In this document: one piece after another, positions 36,288 through 53,699 of the stretch
Layout: each line of letters starts with the position of its first letter
How positions within the stretch are numbered: position 1 is the stretch's first letter
NCBI RefSeq assembly: GCF_011075055.1
Contig: NC_058138.1
Span: 18,574,928 to 18,638,927 of the forward strand
DNA from: Mangifera indica
Lineage: Eukaryota; Streptophyta; Magnoliopsida; Sapindales; Anacardiaceae
Reading direction: 5' to 3'
Length of the DNA: 64,000 bases
The notes under the pieces: model-generated
What the model was told of the DNA's origin: nothing
Seen by the model: only the letters and a program-made list of their open reading frames with translations
Databases searched by the model: none
Made by a program: the position numbers and the translations under genes

Positions 36288-37656
36288 TCAGACTGATGCA
36301 ACCCCAGATGGCCTTTGGAACCTGCAAACCTTGCAAAGAGGTGAAAACAACGATGGAGTTTGATACTTGTCCTCTCCACCCATCATCGGCATCGGCACTC
36401 CTCTTTTCACAGGGCTCACATAGTGAGGCCTGTAAGTTTTTCCCAAAACTCCTTCAACAAGATCACTCAGATTCTTAAACTTAAACTGGGTCTCCAAATG
36501 AGCAAAAGCATCATCATCCGGCAACTGATAGTTATGAACTTTATTTTCTTGCTTGCCAATCGGCCTTACCCTTATGTCCATTTGAAGTAGCCCTGCAACA
36601 CTGACTCTAACATTATTAGTATCATCAGTTCTTTCAATCTCAACTTTTCTTCCCTCAGCATTAGTTTCCCATTCAGCGTCGTCATCAAGAGGAAGATCAA
36701 CTGAATCACCATCCCATCTGATAGAGAGAGCATCAACTTTGTCACCCCAATGGGAGACTCTCTTTGCAGAAATGACAAGAGTGTGTGTATCGAACATCAC
36801 AGCAAGGCTTTGTACCCATGTGTAGTCACGAGTCCTTCCTTGTGGTCTAGTGCCAATGAAGTGAGCGTTGATGTGAAGATTATCGTCGGAGACGATGGCA
36901 AAGTTTCCTCCTTTGTCTCCATGGAAATAGAACACCACACCATCACCGCCAATGAAGCGAGGGTCATAGCATATAGAGCCATATCCATCACAGTTTGCTT
37001 TTCTCCCTGCCATATAACATCAATTTTCACTCAGTAGCATAAGTTAATAACCATATGACCGAACAACTCCACAGGTTAGATTGAGTAGTTAAGAAAATTG
37101 GTTTTTTAAAAGGTTAAGATTCCACTAATATGATTTTTCATACAAAAAAATTTGAATTGACTAACGAAGTGTTATTAGACTGTCCGAATCTGACAGGGTT
37201 AGTCATTAAAAAACAAAAATTACATCAGTGAATGTGAAATTGAGTGGACTACTTACACTTGCAAACGGCTTCACATTTGCTGTTGCAGTCAACATAACAA
37301 CCTTTACGCTTCTTATTCTGCTTAGGCTTTTTCTGAGGGCATTCGGCCGGGCAAGTGAGGGTTTTGTAGTAGCAATTTCCTTTTGCTTTGCACAATTGTC
37401 GTTCCTGTCCGGAAGATAATGCTGTCAAGTCATCAAAATCATTTCCATTGTCATCGCCACCTTTGCTGTTGTCATTGCCATTGCCATTGTTTTCGTTTCC
37501 ATTGTTGCCTTTATTACCTTTCTCATCTCCGTTGTTGCTTCCCTTGTTGTTGTTTCCATTGCTTTTGCCACTGTCTTCACATTGAACGAGGATGGCTTCT
37601 GTGCAGAGTAATAAAATAAAGATAGCTGCCAAAATATATGACTTTCGGACTTCCAT
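36288..37656 (-). CDS. Root cap family protein, copy B
   Basis: Tandem paralogue of copy A. Two exons, 37257-37656 and 36288-37006; 372 residues. Signal peptide (SYILAAIFILLLCTEAILVQ), then an expanded low-complexity Asn/Gly/Lys/Asp stretch (NNKGSNNGDEKGNKGNNGNE), Cys-rich block (CKAKGNCYYKTLTCPAECPQ, GCYVDCNSKCEAVCKCK) and Root cap domain (NCDGYGSICYDPRFIGGDG; NFAIVSDDNLHINAHFIGTR; GGEDKYQTPSLFSPLCKVC). The second exon is exactly 719 bases in both copies and the intron sits at the same codon position, so they come from one duplication; the N-terminal low-complexity part has diverged in length. A TATA-like TATATATA near 37737 lies about 85 bases upstream. Confidence 0.9.
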
Positions 37657-38762
37657 ATCTCACTGCTTTTGAACTGAAACCTTTTGTTCGTTCACTATAT
37701 CTCTTGTTGATACTCAATTCAATTCAGATCCTTAGGATATATATAGAGGAAATGCAATGTCCAGACAGAAAAGAAACATTTAAAGTAAAGTCGGAAAAGA
37801 AATAATCCATTGAGTGAGCCTGAATTTTTGAGTATCTTTGCTTCCTCCTGGAGCATATAAAGTTGTGCAATCAGAAATCAATGGATTATTTTAGCTTGTG
37901 TGGTTAACAAAATAGCTGTGAAATTGTTAAAATCAAGTCTTTAGAAAGCTTAAACTCGTCTTCGAAAGGAGTTTCCATTATCATTAAAAAGTAAAAATGA
38001 TGTTCAGGGGATTTTGCTTCGTAAAATGAAAGTTTTTACACCAACCTTTGGAGAGCAAAAACCGTTAAAATGGTTTGGAATAGTTGGGTTGTGTTGGACT
38101 GATCTTGGTCCGGCCATTGGGTTTATGTGCCTGGCCGAGACCTGTCACTTGATGGACCTTCATGGAACAAAAACCATGCCCGGTCTTTTACGAGTGGACT
38201 CACATACTTTTTCGGTAATCTATTAAATTACAAATTGATACAGGTTGGCCAAATTTTCGGAGTCAGGGTCAGAGTGTGACGGGACCTCTTTTGACATCTC
38301 TAAATAGTAACTACAAGGATGGAGGTAAGAAATTGACTACAGTTGAAAATTAGAGCAAGAAGAAAATATGTTAAAGCATATTGAATGCCCTGCAAGCTTG
38401 GATCCTCGAATATCGCCGCCACTCCACCTTTCTTGTTGCTTTGGATTTCTTTCTCCTATTATTAGCTAATTATATCTATAATTATATTATTATTTTATAA
38501 GTGTGATGGAAGAATCTATTTTAAAATATTAAAAACTTTTAATTACTTGTCTAACCACAAAGTCAACTGTACATACATACACATAAATATTTCACTGATA
38601 GGCAGCTGCTGGCCTGCCGACCTTTGGGATTTACATTATGTGAATCAGGATTTTCTAATAATTTAATAACGCTTACTTACATAAAAACTCATTTATCGGG
38701 AGTTCACATACAATGTTAACACAATTACTCTCAAGTCTTCCACGACCGCATTGTTTCCTATT
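37657..38762. other. Intergenic region upstream of Root cap gene B
   Basis: Promoter of copy B. The open frame at 38014-38226 lacks recognisable features and is probably chance or old repeat sequence. Confidence 0.45.
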
Positions 38763-39827
38763 GGGAGAAGGACTATTTCCCACCCAACTTTTGATGCGTT
38801 CTTAAAATATCACACACGCCAGATGAAAATCTAATTTCCCACCCATGAGTCGTTAATGTGGATGGTTTCTGTTTGCATAAAGATAAAATATCCATTTTAC
38901 CCTTTTTAGATGAAATGACAAAAATACCCTTCTGCAAAATTCATCCCAAAATTGATGTAAGGGTTTTCCTTCACCCCCCTTAGGTTTTAGAAACTAACAT
39001 TTTACCTTACCTAAAGTTTTTAAACTTTGAAAACTAACATTTTCACCCCCAAACCTAGGGTTTCCAAATTTTTCAAAAAAACAGCCACCCCCCATAACTT
39101 TCAAAACTAGCAGTTTCACCCCTATTCTTCAACTTCATCTCCCGACGTCATCTTCGACGTAGTCACCTGCCTCCTCCTCCTGGTGCGACGGCGGTGGTGG
39201 TCGAAGAAGCAAGAGACGGAGATCTCCTTCTCCTGGTGCACGGTGCGACGAAGAGACGGAGATCTCTTCGTCGCACAATGCGACGAAGAGACAGAGATCT
39301 CTTTGTCGCACCACCGTGCGACGAAGAGGTCTCTCTTCGTCACTCCACCCAGACGACGAAGGACGACTCTTCGTCGTCCTTCGTCGCTCGTCGCGTCGTC
39401 CAGACGCTACGACGAACATCCTTCGTCTGTTCTTTCAGATCTGGACGACGCTTCGTCGTCCAGATCTAGGCGACGAAGGGTCGTCCAGATCTGGGCGTCC
39501 TTCATCGTCCTTTTTAGTAGAAGATCTCCCATCGATCGATTGCAGCGGTCGTCGGTGCTGGTCGGAGAAGGAAGCAAACCCTAGGGAGTGAAATTAAACT
39601 TTTCAAACTTTGAGGATGGGTTAGTTATTACTTTTTAAAACCTGAAGGGGGAAACAGTTAAATTTTAAAGTTTTAATGTTTTAAATAGTAAATGACGATT
39701 TTGCCCCTGTTCCTAACTGAAAAAATGGACGGCAGTTTGGTCATGGATGGGAAAACTGGATTTTCATCTGGCGTGGGTGACATTTTGAAAACGCACCAAA
39801 AATTGGGTGGGAAATAGTCCTTCTCCC
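38763..39827. mobile_element. Foldback Mutator-like non-autonomous element, copy 3
   Basis: The first 20 bases (GGGAGAAGGACTATTTCCCA) are repeated perfectly inverted at the right end and continue into CCCAA. Exact 9-bp flanking duplications TTTCCTATT stand at 38754-38762 and 39828-39836, the size made by Mutator-like transposases. Further inverted matches inside each end include CGCCAGATGAAAAT (left, near 38818) against ATTTTCATCTGGCG (right, near 39759). The centre (about 39190-39500) is packed with GACGAAG and CTTCGTC words in both orientations plus AGATCT, giving short open frames on both strands that are unlikely to be proteins. This is the best preserved of four related copies. Confidence 0.88.
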
Positions 39828-40729
39828 TTTCCTATTATTTGAATTCTTCAAATACCCCTGTAGTTTCAGGGGTCCTGTCAAGGGGTCCAAGGCCCCTAAT
39901 TTTAGCACAGCTTAGGAAAGGCATAACCCGCTTCTTCAACAGATTATGTCAGATTTTTAGACTGTTCAGACCATACCCAAACCTAGAAAGCAGGCCACAA
40001 CTTGGGATGGCATCATGGCACGGCCTGTTATAGCGCAAATTATGTCGTAAGCCTTGATTTACTAGTAAATAGACTTGGCCTACACAACTAGTACTATAAC
40101 AGGCCTTGACACGGTGCGACCCAGTGGCATGACGCAACACGTTGACATGTCCAGTTGTAAAATCCTGTCCATTGTAAAGATCATAGTACAATAACCATGA
40201 CTGATGACACCATTTGTATTTAGCGGCAAGATCACTCCTAAATACTGCATAAGAAACCTTACTTGATTTCGTTTTTTTTTTTTTTTATACAGCAAAATAC
40301 ATTAGAAACAAAAAGAATTGGGGCTGCTAAACACACTTGATCAAAGATAGCATTCAAATATATGAACATTAACACTTCATGCAGATGGTTCTACTCACCA
40401 AGTACAGTTTAGAATCCCAATATCCATAACAGGATTCTCTAAAACTGGTTCAGCACATTTGAAATATATAAAAGATATAGCCATTCAACAGAACCTAAAA
40501 GTTGACAAACTAACTGCCTTATCTTTTTAGAATACAATTATAGAACAATGTATAAGTCATACAAGATGCAGAACCAAATATCCATCTTTAAAAACAGCAT
40601 AAGAAGAATGTTTGCTACATGGGGACTACTATTTTATAAGATTTTGAGATCGTAAATATAAAAGCTAACTATAAATGGAAAGGATTTTAAAACATGTAAC
40701 ATAGAAACTTCATAGTTATCTCACTGCCA
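39828..40729. other. Region right of the foldback element, downstream of PDX2
   Basis: No gene recognised apart from the probable PDX2 3' UTR on the right. Holds a 12-bp inverted repeat at 40022-40105 and a T-run near 40270. Confidence 0.45.
40022..40105. repeat. Perfect 12-bp inverted repeat
   Basis: GGCCTGTTATAG at 40022-40033 and CTATAACAGGCC at 40094-40105 are exact reverse complements with 60 bases between. Around it are GC-richer words (GGCACGGCC, ACACGGTGCGACC) unlike the local background, suggesting old repeat-derived sequence. Confidence 0.4.
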
Positions 40730-43700
40730 CTATAGAAATATAGGAAGATCAGTTTTTGATTGAAGGTTGGAACTCAGGCACTCTCCTCCAACTGCAACAA
40801 TGCTACTAGAGGACACTTCTCCATGCTCACTCCCCATCTTCAAGAAGTAACTATGCCTGCACAAGCAATTTCTTAAGAACTCAAATAATATAATGAGTGT
40901 AATAAGACACTGGAAATGATTTATACCATCGAGTATCAGCTGTCAATTCAGGATGGAAAGCAGTTGCTAGTAGATTCCCTTGTTTTACAGCAACAATCAC
41001 TTTCATTTCAGCCATAGCATTCTCCTGAATTATCCAATATTTCAATCAGAAATAAAAAATGGCAGCAAAAAGAGATCAAACAACAGCAATAATTTTTTTT
41101 TTTTCCTAATAGCATGATGCACATAACAGATTGCATGATTTTCCAAGCAATAATGGTAAATCTAGGATCAGTTCCTTTTAAGGGATGAGAATATTAATAA
41201 AAAGTGGCATAGAAGAAGCTCAATAAGAGACAAGTGGATGACCTGCTCTATTATAATTGTATCAACTAACGTAAATGTCACTTTAAACATAAAACACTTT
41301 CATATTACACAATATACTTAATTTATCTTCTTCTTTTTTTAAATTAATGTTGAGACCAGTAATCTCAGAGACATACATGCAAGCAGAATCATCAAAAACA
41401 ACTTCATTAAAGAGTTACAATCCAATGAGAAGGCTACATTCAATTATATTTGCATATTCAAAAGCACTGTAAGTCACTCTAATTACTGCTAGACTACAAA
41501 CCATGACAATAAAGAGCACATAGCAAACCTCTTGAATTTCAACGGTAGAACTTGAATATAACACCTTGTTAGATGGTACAGGATAATCAACCAGCACTTC
41601 AACCTCTGGTCCCACTTCAAGGATTGCAGGAGCACGAATGAAAACTCCACGAAATGTCTCAGGACCACCTTCCTTAGAAGAAAGCTCTGGCACTAACAGC
41701 TCAGCCTCAAAGCTCTGAATCTGAACAAACATTTTATTAGAACCCATTTCAGTGCAATGAGTAATTATCCAGTGGTATTGACAAGCAAAACTGTGTGCTT
41801 TTGGCTATAAAGACAAACTGAAGAAAAAGATTGAAAGAAAACATAAGGGTAATATTCTACTAGAAAATCAAGGAATTGGCACATTCAATTCTGAAACACT
41901 CTAACTCCATGCTACCACATGCAGAATGCAGCATAAGCAATTGATGAAATTCAAATTTTGATTCTAACAAGTTCTAATAGATTTTAGAGGTTTGCACTGT
42001 ATTATTGGTGGAATGTTTGTGTGTGTGCAAGGACGCACGTGTAAACTTAAAACACAACATTCCATTTAAAGGTGAATTCGAGTAGAGTTGAGCCCAAACA
42101 AGAGTCATCTTGAGCTTGACTTAAATTCAAAAAGTCCCACTTAAGCTAGCAATGAGTTGCCAAAGAGGAAGAATAAGTGTAATATGAAGAAGAACAAGAA
42201 TTACCAGTGAAGATGAATCAGTTGTAATTGTCAATTAAAGATCATTGGTGAAGATGGACTTTCTAGCAACTCGAAGAAATTGAGTTGGCTTGATTCAAAC
42301 TCAATTTAGGGTTTTGAGCTTGTTCAAGCCGATTCCGAATCGGCTCACCTCAAATCCAACTCTAATTTCATCATTTACTATCATTTGCATTCCCATTATA
42401 CTAAATGCTCCAAAATAGATAGATTTGTTGCTTGAAATGCTAAAAGGAACACAAGAGCTTGTCTTTATTGAAATTTGCATCTATGACTGCATATCCTCTT
42501 GAACACCCAAATTTCTATTTTCACTATACAAAACTTTTTTCACCCATTTTGAAAATAATACATGTACTGGAAAATTGCAAACTACAATTTTTATAATTGT
42601 TTCCAAGGTTTAGGTGCATCATTAAACATTTTAATAAAGAGTGCAGAATATACTTCCCGCCAGAAAAAAAGTATTATCAAAGGAGGGAAGAAATGAAAAA
42701 AATTTACCTGACTGCCAAAGAAATTTCTATGAACAGTGCAATCAAGCCCCCCAATTAGACCTTGTCCTCCTATCTTCTGTCCTGGAAGAATAAGGCCAGA
42801 CATTTCAATTCAAGACTGTGACAGGATCTATTATTAATTCAAACTGATAATTAAAAAGTCATGTCAAGCAGCCACAGACTTAACACAATCCACATTCAAA
42901 GGTTAAGAAGAAAGATGGAATCAACAAAAGAAAAACCCACCAACAGCTTTATTTGCCAAGAAGATAAGACCTGCGCAGGTTCCCCAAACAGGTTTTCCCA
43001 TTTTAACAAACTCGTGCAAGGCAGGAAACTACAAATTAAAGAGTTAAAAAATAGATGTCAAAAGATAAGTGTGTCAGTAAAACGTCTCTCGAGTATAAGC
43101 TATTCATCATTTCAAAGCCAAATTAAAATATATGTTTGTGCAGTGACATTAAATTAGTTACAGTTGGCGGCGAATATATGAACCTTAGCATCCAATTAAA
43201 AAAAAAAAACTCAGATAATCACATATTAATAAAAAAAGGTCATAAATCACTATAATTTCTCTGACATGCAATTCGAGAGTATTACTTCAGTAAAAATCCA
43301 TTTGTACTAATTCTATAATATTCAGAAACAAGACACAAGGATTAATTATCTAATTACAGCAGTTTTCCTGAACCTAATTTAGAACAAAAGAACCCACTTT
43401 AATCAAGTTACATAATCTATCAGCAATACACACAAAAGATACTCTATAACCAAAAAAAAAAAAAAAAGTAAAACAGAAAAAAGAAAGTGTGAATAACCAG
43501 GTTGTGGTACTCGGCGAGTTTGGCCATGGTGGTACTTTCACCACCGGGAATGATAAGAGAGCTCACATTCTGAAGCTGCTCTGGCTTCCTAATTTCCACC
43601 CCCTTCGCTCCTAGCTTTCTAAGAGCTGCGTACATAATCAATCAAAAAAGATTATATCCACGCAAAGACGTTCAAAAAAAAGCACATGAAATATATAACA

Positions 43701-43781
43701 CATGGGAGATATAAAGAATGAGAGAGTGCCTGCAATGTGTTCGTTAAAAGAACCCTGTAAAGCGAGAACGCCGACTACCAT
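40730..43781 (-). CDS. PDX2: PDX2, glutaminase subunit of pyridoxal 5'-phosphate synthase
   Basis: Class I glutamine amidotransferase that supplies ammonia to PDX1 for vitamin B6 synthesis. Seven exons: 43730-43781, 43498-43625, 42941-43028, 42708-42781, 41529-41720, 40927-41024, 40730-40856; 252 residues. The start [17 protein letters not shown] matches the family start; an in-frame ATG at 43826 would add 15 residues. Visible are [15 protein letters not shown], the nucleophile Cys in [13 protein letters not shown], the substrate loop [15 protein letters not shown], and the catalytic His and Glu in [14 protein letters not shown]. Length agrees with plant PDX2. The first intron (43626-43729) must use a GC donor (GCAG|GCACTC), because no GT nearby keeps the frame; all the others are GT-AG. 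Confidence 0.95.
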
Positions 43782-44635
43782 TGCTGGCGTGCCAAGCGGA
43801 TATTGGCGGCCTGTGTTGGTGTACATTTTGTGAGAGTAAATATGCGCACCAATCAAATTGTATGAATAATAAAGTAGAAAAAGAAGAGCCGTGAGGCAGT
43901 GAGACACTGGAGCCTTACGTTTCTCACGGCCTGTGACGTTAGTTACATGGTATTAACAAAGTAATATTATTTTAATTAGGCAGAATCACAATGTCCCGCC
44001 TGAATTTTGATGAATTACATATCCCACCTTTAACGTTTGACAAGTGCATTAAAGAAGAATACATGGTGTAGTTAATTTAGAATGCACTTTTCAAATTGAT
44101 TTAATTGGTGGATTTTTTTTTTTTTTGAGTAACTGGAGACCCCGTCAGTATTTATTGGACGATAAACCCAAAATATAGTAACCAAATCTATAACTACTAT
44201 ATCAGATAAGTTAAGAATTTAAGTAAAGAATAAATACTAAAATTCTCTTTGTTTGGTGGATGAATTACCGATTTTTTACATTCCAACAAACTCTCCTTCA
44301 AATTTTTGGTCTTTAGACATTTCCCATAGTATTTTGTCCACCAATATCAATTGGTGTGTTATTAATGAATGATTCTGATTTTCTTAATTGAGTAGTTTTA
44401 TATATACAAATAATGAACATAAACTTATTTACAAACGATTTTGATTTATCTTTGATTCAAAATCACTCAATCATATTATAACATATTATTATTTATGCAT
44501 AAATTTGTAAACATTATATGTGCACATACTTGTATTATTTTTAATTATCATGTGTATATATAGTTTTATCACCAAGGGGATTGAGAGTGACACACAATTA
44601 TGTTTTAACACTTCGGCTATATACTCAAGCATTTA
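43782..44635. other. PDX2 upstream region
   Basis: 5' leader and promoter of PDX2. It also contains a degraded AT-rich miniature-element-like stretch at about 44410-44570. No other gene. Confidence 0.45.
44410..44570. repeat. AT-rich miniature element, degraded copy
   Basis: Shows the family words in reverse order (CAAAATCACTCAATCATATT; ATAACATATTATTATTTATG; TATATATAGTTTTAT). Weak, diverged match to the better copies to the right. Confidence 0.3.
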
Positions 44636-45764
44636 GCCCAAAGGACTTATTCCCACCTATAGTTTACTCTTTTTCCAAGTTTTTATTTATTATCTTTTAA
44701 AAACTCAAATATTTACTTGTGAACTATTACAGTTAATCAAATTTATTAGTTTTAAAATTTTATCCATTTTCCTCCCTAAAAATTAACAATTTACACACAA
44801 ACTTGAGTTTTGAAAAGTTACATTTTTCCCACATAGGATTTCAATTTTTCAGTGAATAGCCACCTTTTTTCAGTACTCTCCTAACAAAGTCTCTCTCTCT
44901 CTAATGTCATCTTTCTTTTTAGCTATCTCTTGACACATAGTCCATTGTTGTCATCTAGACGAAGAAGAAGTTATAATCAACTTCATCTTCATTTGAATAA
45001 TGACGAATTATTTACACAATGTGAGCTGTGAACTAAAAGATAGTCGAAAAAAAAAACAGTTCCTAGATAAGGAGAGACTTTGTCGAGAGATGTTGAAGAA
45101 AGCAGTTGTTCACTAGAAAAAACATTGAAATTTTGAAACCCTAAGAAGGGAAAATATAACTTTTTAAAACTTAAATCTAAAAAAAATGTTAGTTTTTAAA
45201 GTTTAAGAGGGAAATAAAATATATATTTTTTAATATAATTAGTTAAATGATAATTTTACCTCTAAAATTAACAAATTTAATTAATTTTAACAATTCATTG
45301 ATAGGTATCTAAGTTTTTTAAAGATAATAGATAAGTAACTTGAAAAAAAATAAACTAAGCTATTCTCAAACGAAGACGAGATTTTCATCTTCGTCTTTCC
45401 GATTTGATTTGATATCAATCAGACATTTAGTTTGGAGGAGAGAGATTGTTAGAGGGAGAAAAAGCTTCGAGAGAAAGAGGTCGTAGGCAATGATACTAGA
45501 GATGATATCGGAGTTTGAAAACTAAACTCTGAGATAAAAATATCATTTTTTAAAACTTTATCTAAACAGAAATGTTTAGTTTTTAAGGTTTTGAGGGAAG
45601 AAATGAGATTAAATTTTAATTTATTTTTAATATTACAGATAAAACAATAATTTTTTTCTTAAAACTAACAAACTTACCTCTCTATAGGTGTGTTTAAAAT
45701 TTTTATAGTTAATAGATAAAAATCATGATTAGACAATACTTTAGGTGGAATAAGTCTTTTGGCC
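44636..45764. mobile_element. Foldback Mutator-like element, copy 4 (compound or rearranged)
   Basis: The left end GCCCAAAGGACTTATTCCCA and the right end, inverted, GGCCAAAAGACTTATTCCAC match the other copies. Inside there are two right-half-like segments: one from about 45120 to 45355 (ending in a decayed AAACTAAGCTATTC) and another from about 45510 to 45764. Both contain the TTTTTAAAACTT and GTTAGTTTTTAA/GTTTAGTTTTTAA words plus a following AT-rich block with a run near GATAATTTTACC or AACAATAATTTT. GACGAAGA words occur near 44957 and 45370. No clear target duplication. It lies directly upstream of the kinase 5' UTR. Confidence 0.6.
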
Positions 45765-46941
45765 TTTGAAAAATGGCAAAGCACCCGTCTCCCTGCCCCA
45801 CGCCACGTGGCAACGCCGGCCCAGCTTTATTCTGCTTTACTTCACTACTTCTTCGCTCAAACGATTTTCGGAACATCTATTTTTTTCCCTAATTTTTGTC
45901 GCTCGAGATTTTTTAATAATTTCTTTCACTTTTTAAAGAAATCTCAATCTCAATCTCAGATCACAATCACAATCTTCAACTCTTCAATCACCCAATATAG
46001 GGTTCGCCCCCAAATTTCACCCTAAATTTCATTTCTACTATCCGGATGAAATTTAGGGTTCTCAATTACTTTTTTGCTCGCTTCTTTCACCGTCGGAATC
46101 GAATTCAAATCTAGGGCTTTGGAATTGCCTTTGTCATTAATTAATAGGTACATCTTCAAAGGTTTTTTTTTTAATAATTACTTATAATATAATTTGATTA
46201 TTTGTAATATAATTATTGTTCGTGGTCGATGGCATCTGAAGGGACCGAACAAGTTTCGTCTTGATTTTGGAAGAATTAAGCGAAGGTGTAATTTTCATTA
46301 TTTTTCAATTTTTTTGTATCTTTAATCTAAAGTCGATGCGTGGCATTTCTTTTTTGTATTATTTGAAAAGGTCAACGTATTGTCGCTGAATGTTGAGGCT
46401 GCATTGGGTACTATAAACTGGAGTTGTAATAGCGATGTTGGGTCTCAATCGAATTGGCTTCAAAATAATTAGTTGGTTCTTTCATTTGGCCGAGTGGCAT
46501 CCACTAGAATAGCAGAGTTGATTTGGGCTTAAAAGCCCTCTTGCTTTGTCTTCTTCTTAGATCAGGTTTGAATTTTATCTCTTCTAATTATGTGGTTTGA
46601 TATTACTTGTAAGTGATAATCTTTTTTCTATTTGTTTATCTGATGAACATAAAGCCCGGAATACCCATTGGAGCAGTGGTCTTCTGCGTTCAAATTTTTT
46701 TTTAGCTCTTTCATGTTCTGGATGAAAAGAATGTGGAAACCCCTTTTGATGTGTATTCTATCCTTCAATAATTTTGATTTTGTGCTATGAGATGCTAATT
46801 TAACTTAGGTGGCTATTTTTTGTAAGGCGATATTGTTTGTTTATTGACATAAGGGTTTGTGTATTGCAGCTTTGGGATGTTTTTTATTCTTTTTGGTGGC
46901 TGGGAGTTGTAATAGTTGCTCTAAGGTTGTTGAGGTTTTTC
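45765..46941 (+). promoter_or_regulatory. Promoter and probable spliced 5' UTR of the GRIK kinase
   Basis: A GC-richer stretch at 45775-45830 and several splice-like signals (GTAC near 46147, TTGCAG at 46864-46869) fit a leader with one or more introns before the coding exon. The open frame at 45759-46025 lies in this leader; it has no recognisable domain. Confidence 0.45.
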
Positions 46942-51991
<5,050 letters not shown>

Positions 51992-53690
51992 CTAGATTGT
52001 TTGATTAGTTTGGATTACTTTAGGTACAGTGGAAAAGCTAGGTTTTTTATTTACAATTTTGAGTTATCAAAACCGGCAAGCGGTGCATATCTTGCCTAAG
52101 ACAAGTAGTAAGTAAAATTCTCTGATTTACGAAAGGATTTGAGGCTTCCATCATCCACAATACAGAAAGTGGAAGGATGCGGCTTGTAATCTGGCTTTCA
52201 GACTTTCAGGTTTTTTTTTTTCTGTTAAATCTGTTGGACAGTAAGAGCTTGAGTTTTTGAGTGAGTAACAGAGCTGTGTTTCTTTTCTTCCTATCAAAGA
52301 ACATTGATGAAACAAGGAATGTGAATGAATCACTGCTAATTAATCCCTTATACAGATGCCAGAAGGTTTGAGTTGGCTTGAATGAGATGGTTTAATGCAT
52401 GGGATGGTAACTTTGGATCCACTTACAAATAGAGATGGTATCAGGTCATGTAGAGTCTGATACCTTGATTCTTATTCCCATAGAGTAAATATTTCTGTGT
52501 CCCTACCTTTGCCTTGTAGTCAATACAAGGATGGTGGAGAATTCTTGTCCTCGTCTTGTGGAGAAAATTTCTCTCTTTTCCCTCTTCATCTCTGTGAAGA
52601 AAATTTATTAGACTTTTCTTTTTAAAAAAATATAGAATATTTATTAGGTATCACGTGTATGTGTGTGTATATATAATTTAAATTTTTTTAAAAAAATTTA
52701 ATATATAAGAATTTAAAAAATATATTAAAAAAAAAAGATATGTCAAAGATATATTTCTTTCTTTCTTTGTTTTATCTTTGATTACGAGTGTTTTAATCAT
52801 CATTGTTCTTATTAAGAAATATCCTCTTTATTTAATGAAAGATGAGTTAAAGATGTATTTTTACCGTTTTCATTTTCGTCTCCACTTACAAAATCATCAT
52901 CTAGAAAGTAAATTCAAATTCCAAATCTATCATCATCAAATCAGTTATCATGGGTGGCCAATTTCAACTTATAAGAATAATAGCTTTCTTAAAGAATTTA
53001 TAAAGCATACAAAAGATGCTGATCAAAGCATAACATTCTTATGAGAATTCTACAATCTAAAGCAACCTCCTAGCCTCATGTCACCATCTCATCTTCAGCA
53101 AAATCCTCAGATTACCACCTTCCTTGTTCTTCCTTGAGAAAATAACACAGTAACTAAACTTTTATCCGAGATAATATATAAAAAGAGAGCACTTTGTAGG
53201 CTACTCCAATACCCTAAATCAAAAGTGGTAAATACTCATTAACACAGCTTTAATCACCCAAAGATTGCTGGTTTATTTATTTATTTATTTTATTCCAATT
53301 TTGTTGTTAAAAAGATGGAAGCTGATGGTGACAATCCACATGATGCAACTTTTGCCGATTCTCTGACTATCCACATTACTATTCCAACTGGCTCTATTCC
53401 TATTATTACAGCATAAATTTCTTGGAATTTTCAATGTTCTTTGTCTTTCTCTATTCGAGCATAAACTTTTGAGTTATTGTCTTCCCCTTCTTCTTCATTT
53501 CATATAAATTCCATTGAATGAATTCTACCCCACTCTTTTCTTAGTGCAAGCCAACACTTTGAATTACTCTGTTATGGCTGCTAACAATTAATTCTCTATA
53601 TATAAATATTCCATTTTGTTTTCAATTAATCAAGTAATTATGGAACACATAACTAACAATTTAGTTAAATATATTTTACTTTCTGAAATT
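51992..53690. other. 3' region of the kinase gene and AT-rich spacer
   Basis: Probable 3' UTR up to about 52350, then AT-rich sequence. The open frame at 52778-53044 has no recognisable domain. Confidence 0.45.
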
Positions 53691-53699
53691 TCTTGAAAA

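Noticed and set aside
37383..37619. Cys/His-rich plus-strand frame
   Set aside because: Antisense of the Asn/Gly-rich tract of Root cap copy B; the Cys and His come from reversed repeats, not from a zinc-binding protein.
39122..39591. Several overlapping open frames on both strands, rich in Arg, Ser and Asp
   Set aside because: They arise from the GACGAAG/CTTCGTC palindromic centre of the foldback element; all frames stay open because of base composition, and none resembles a protein.
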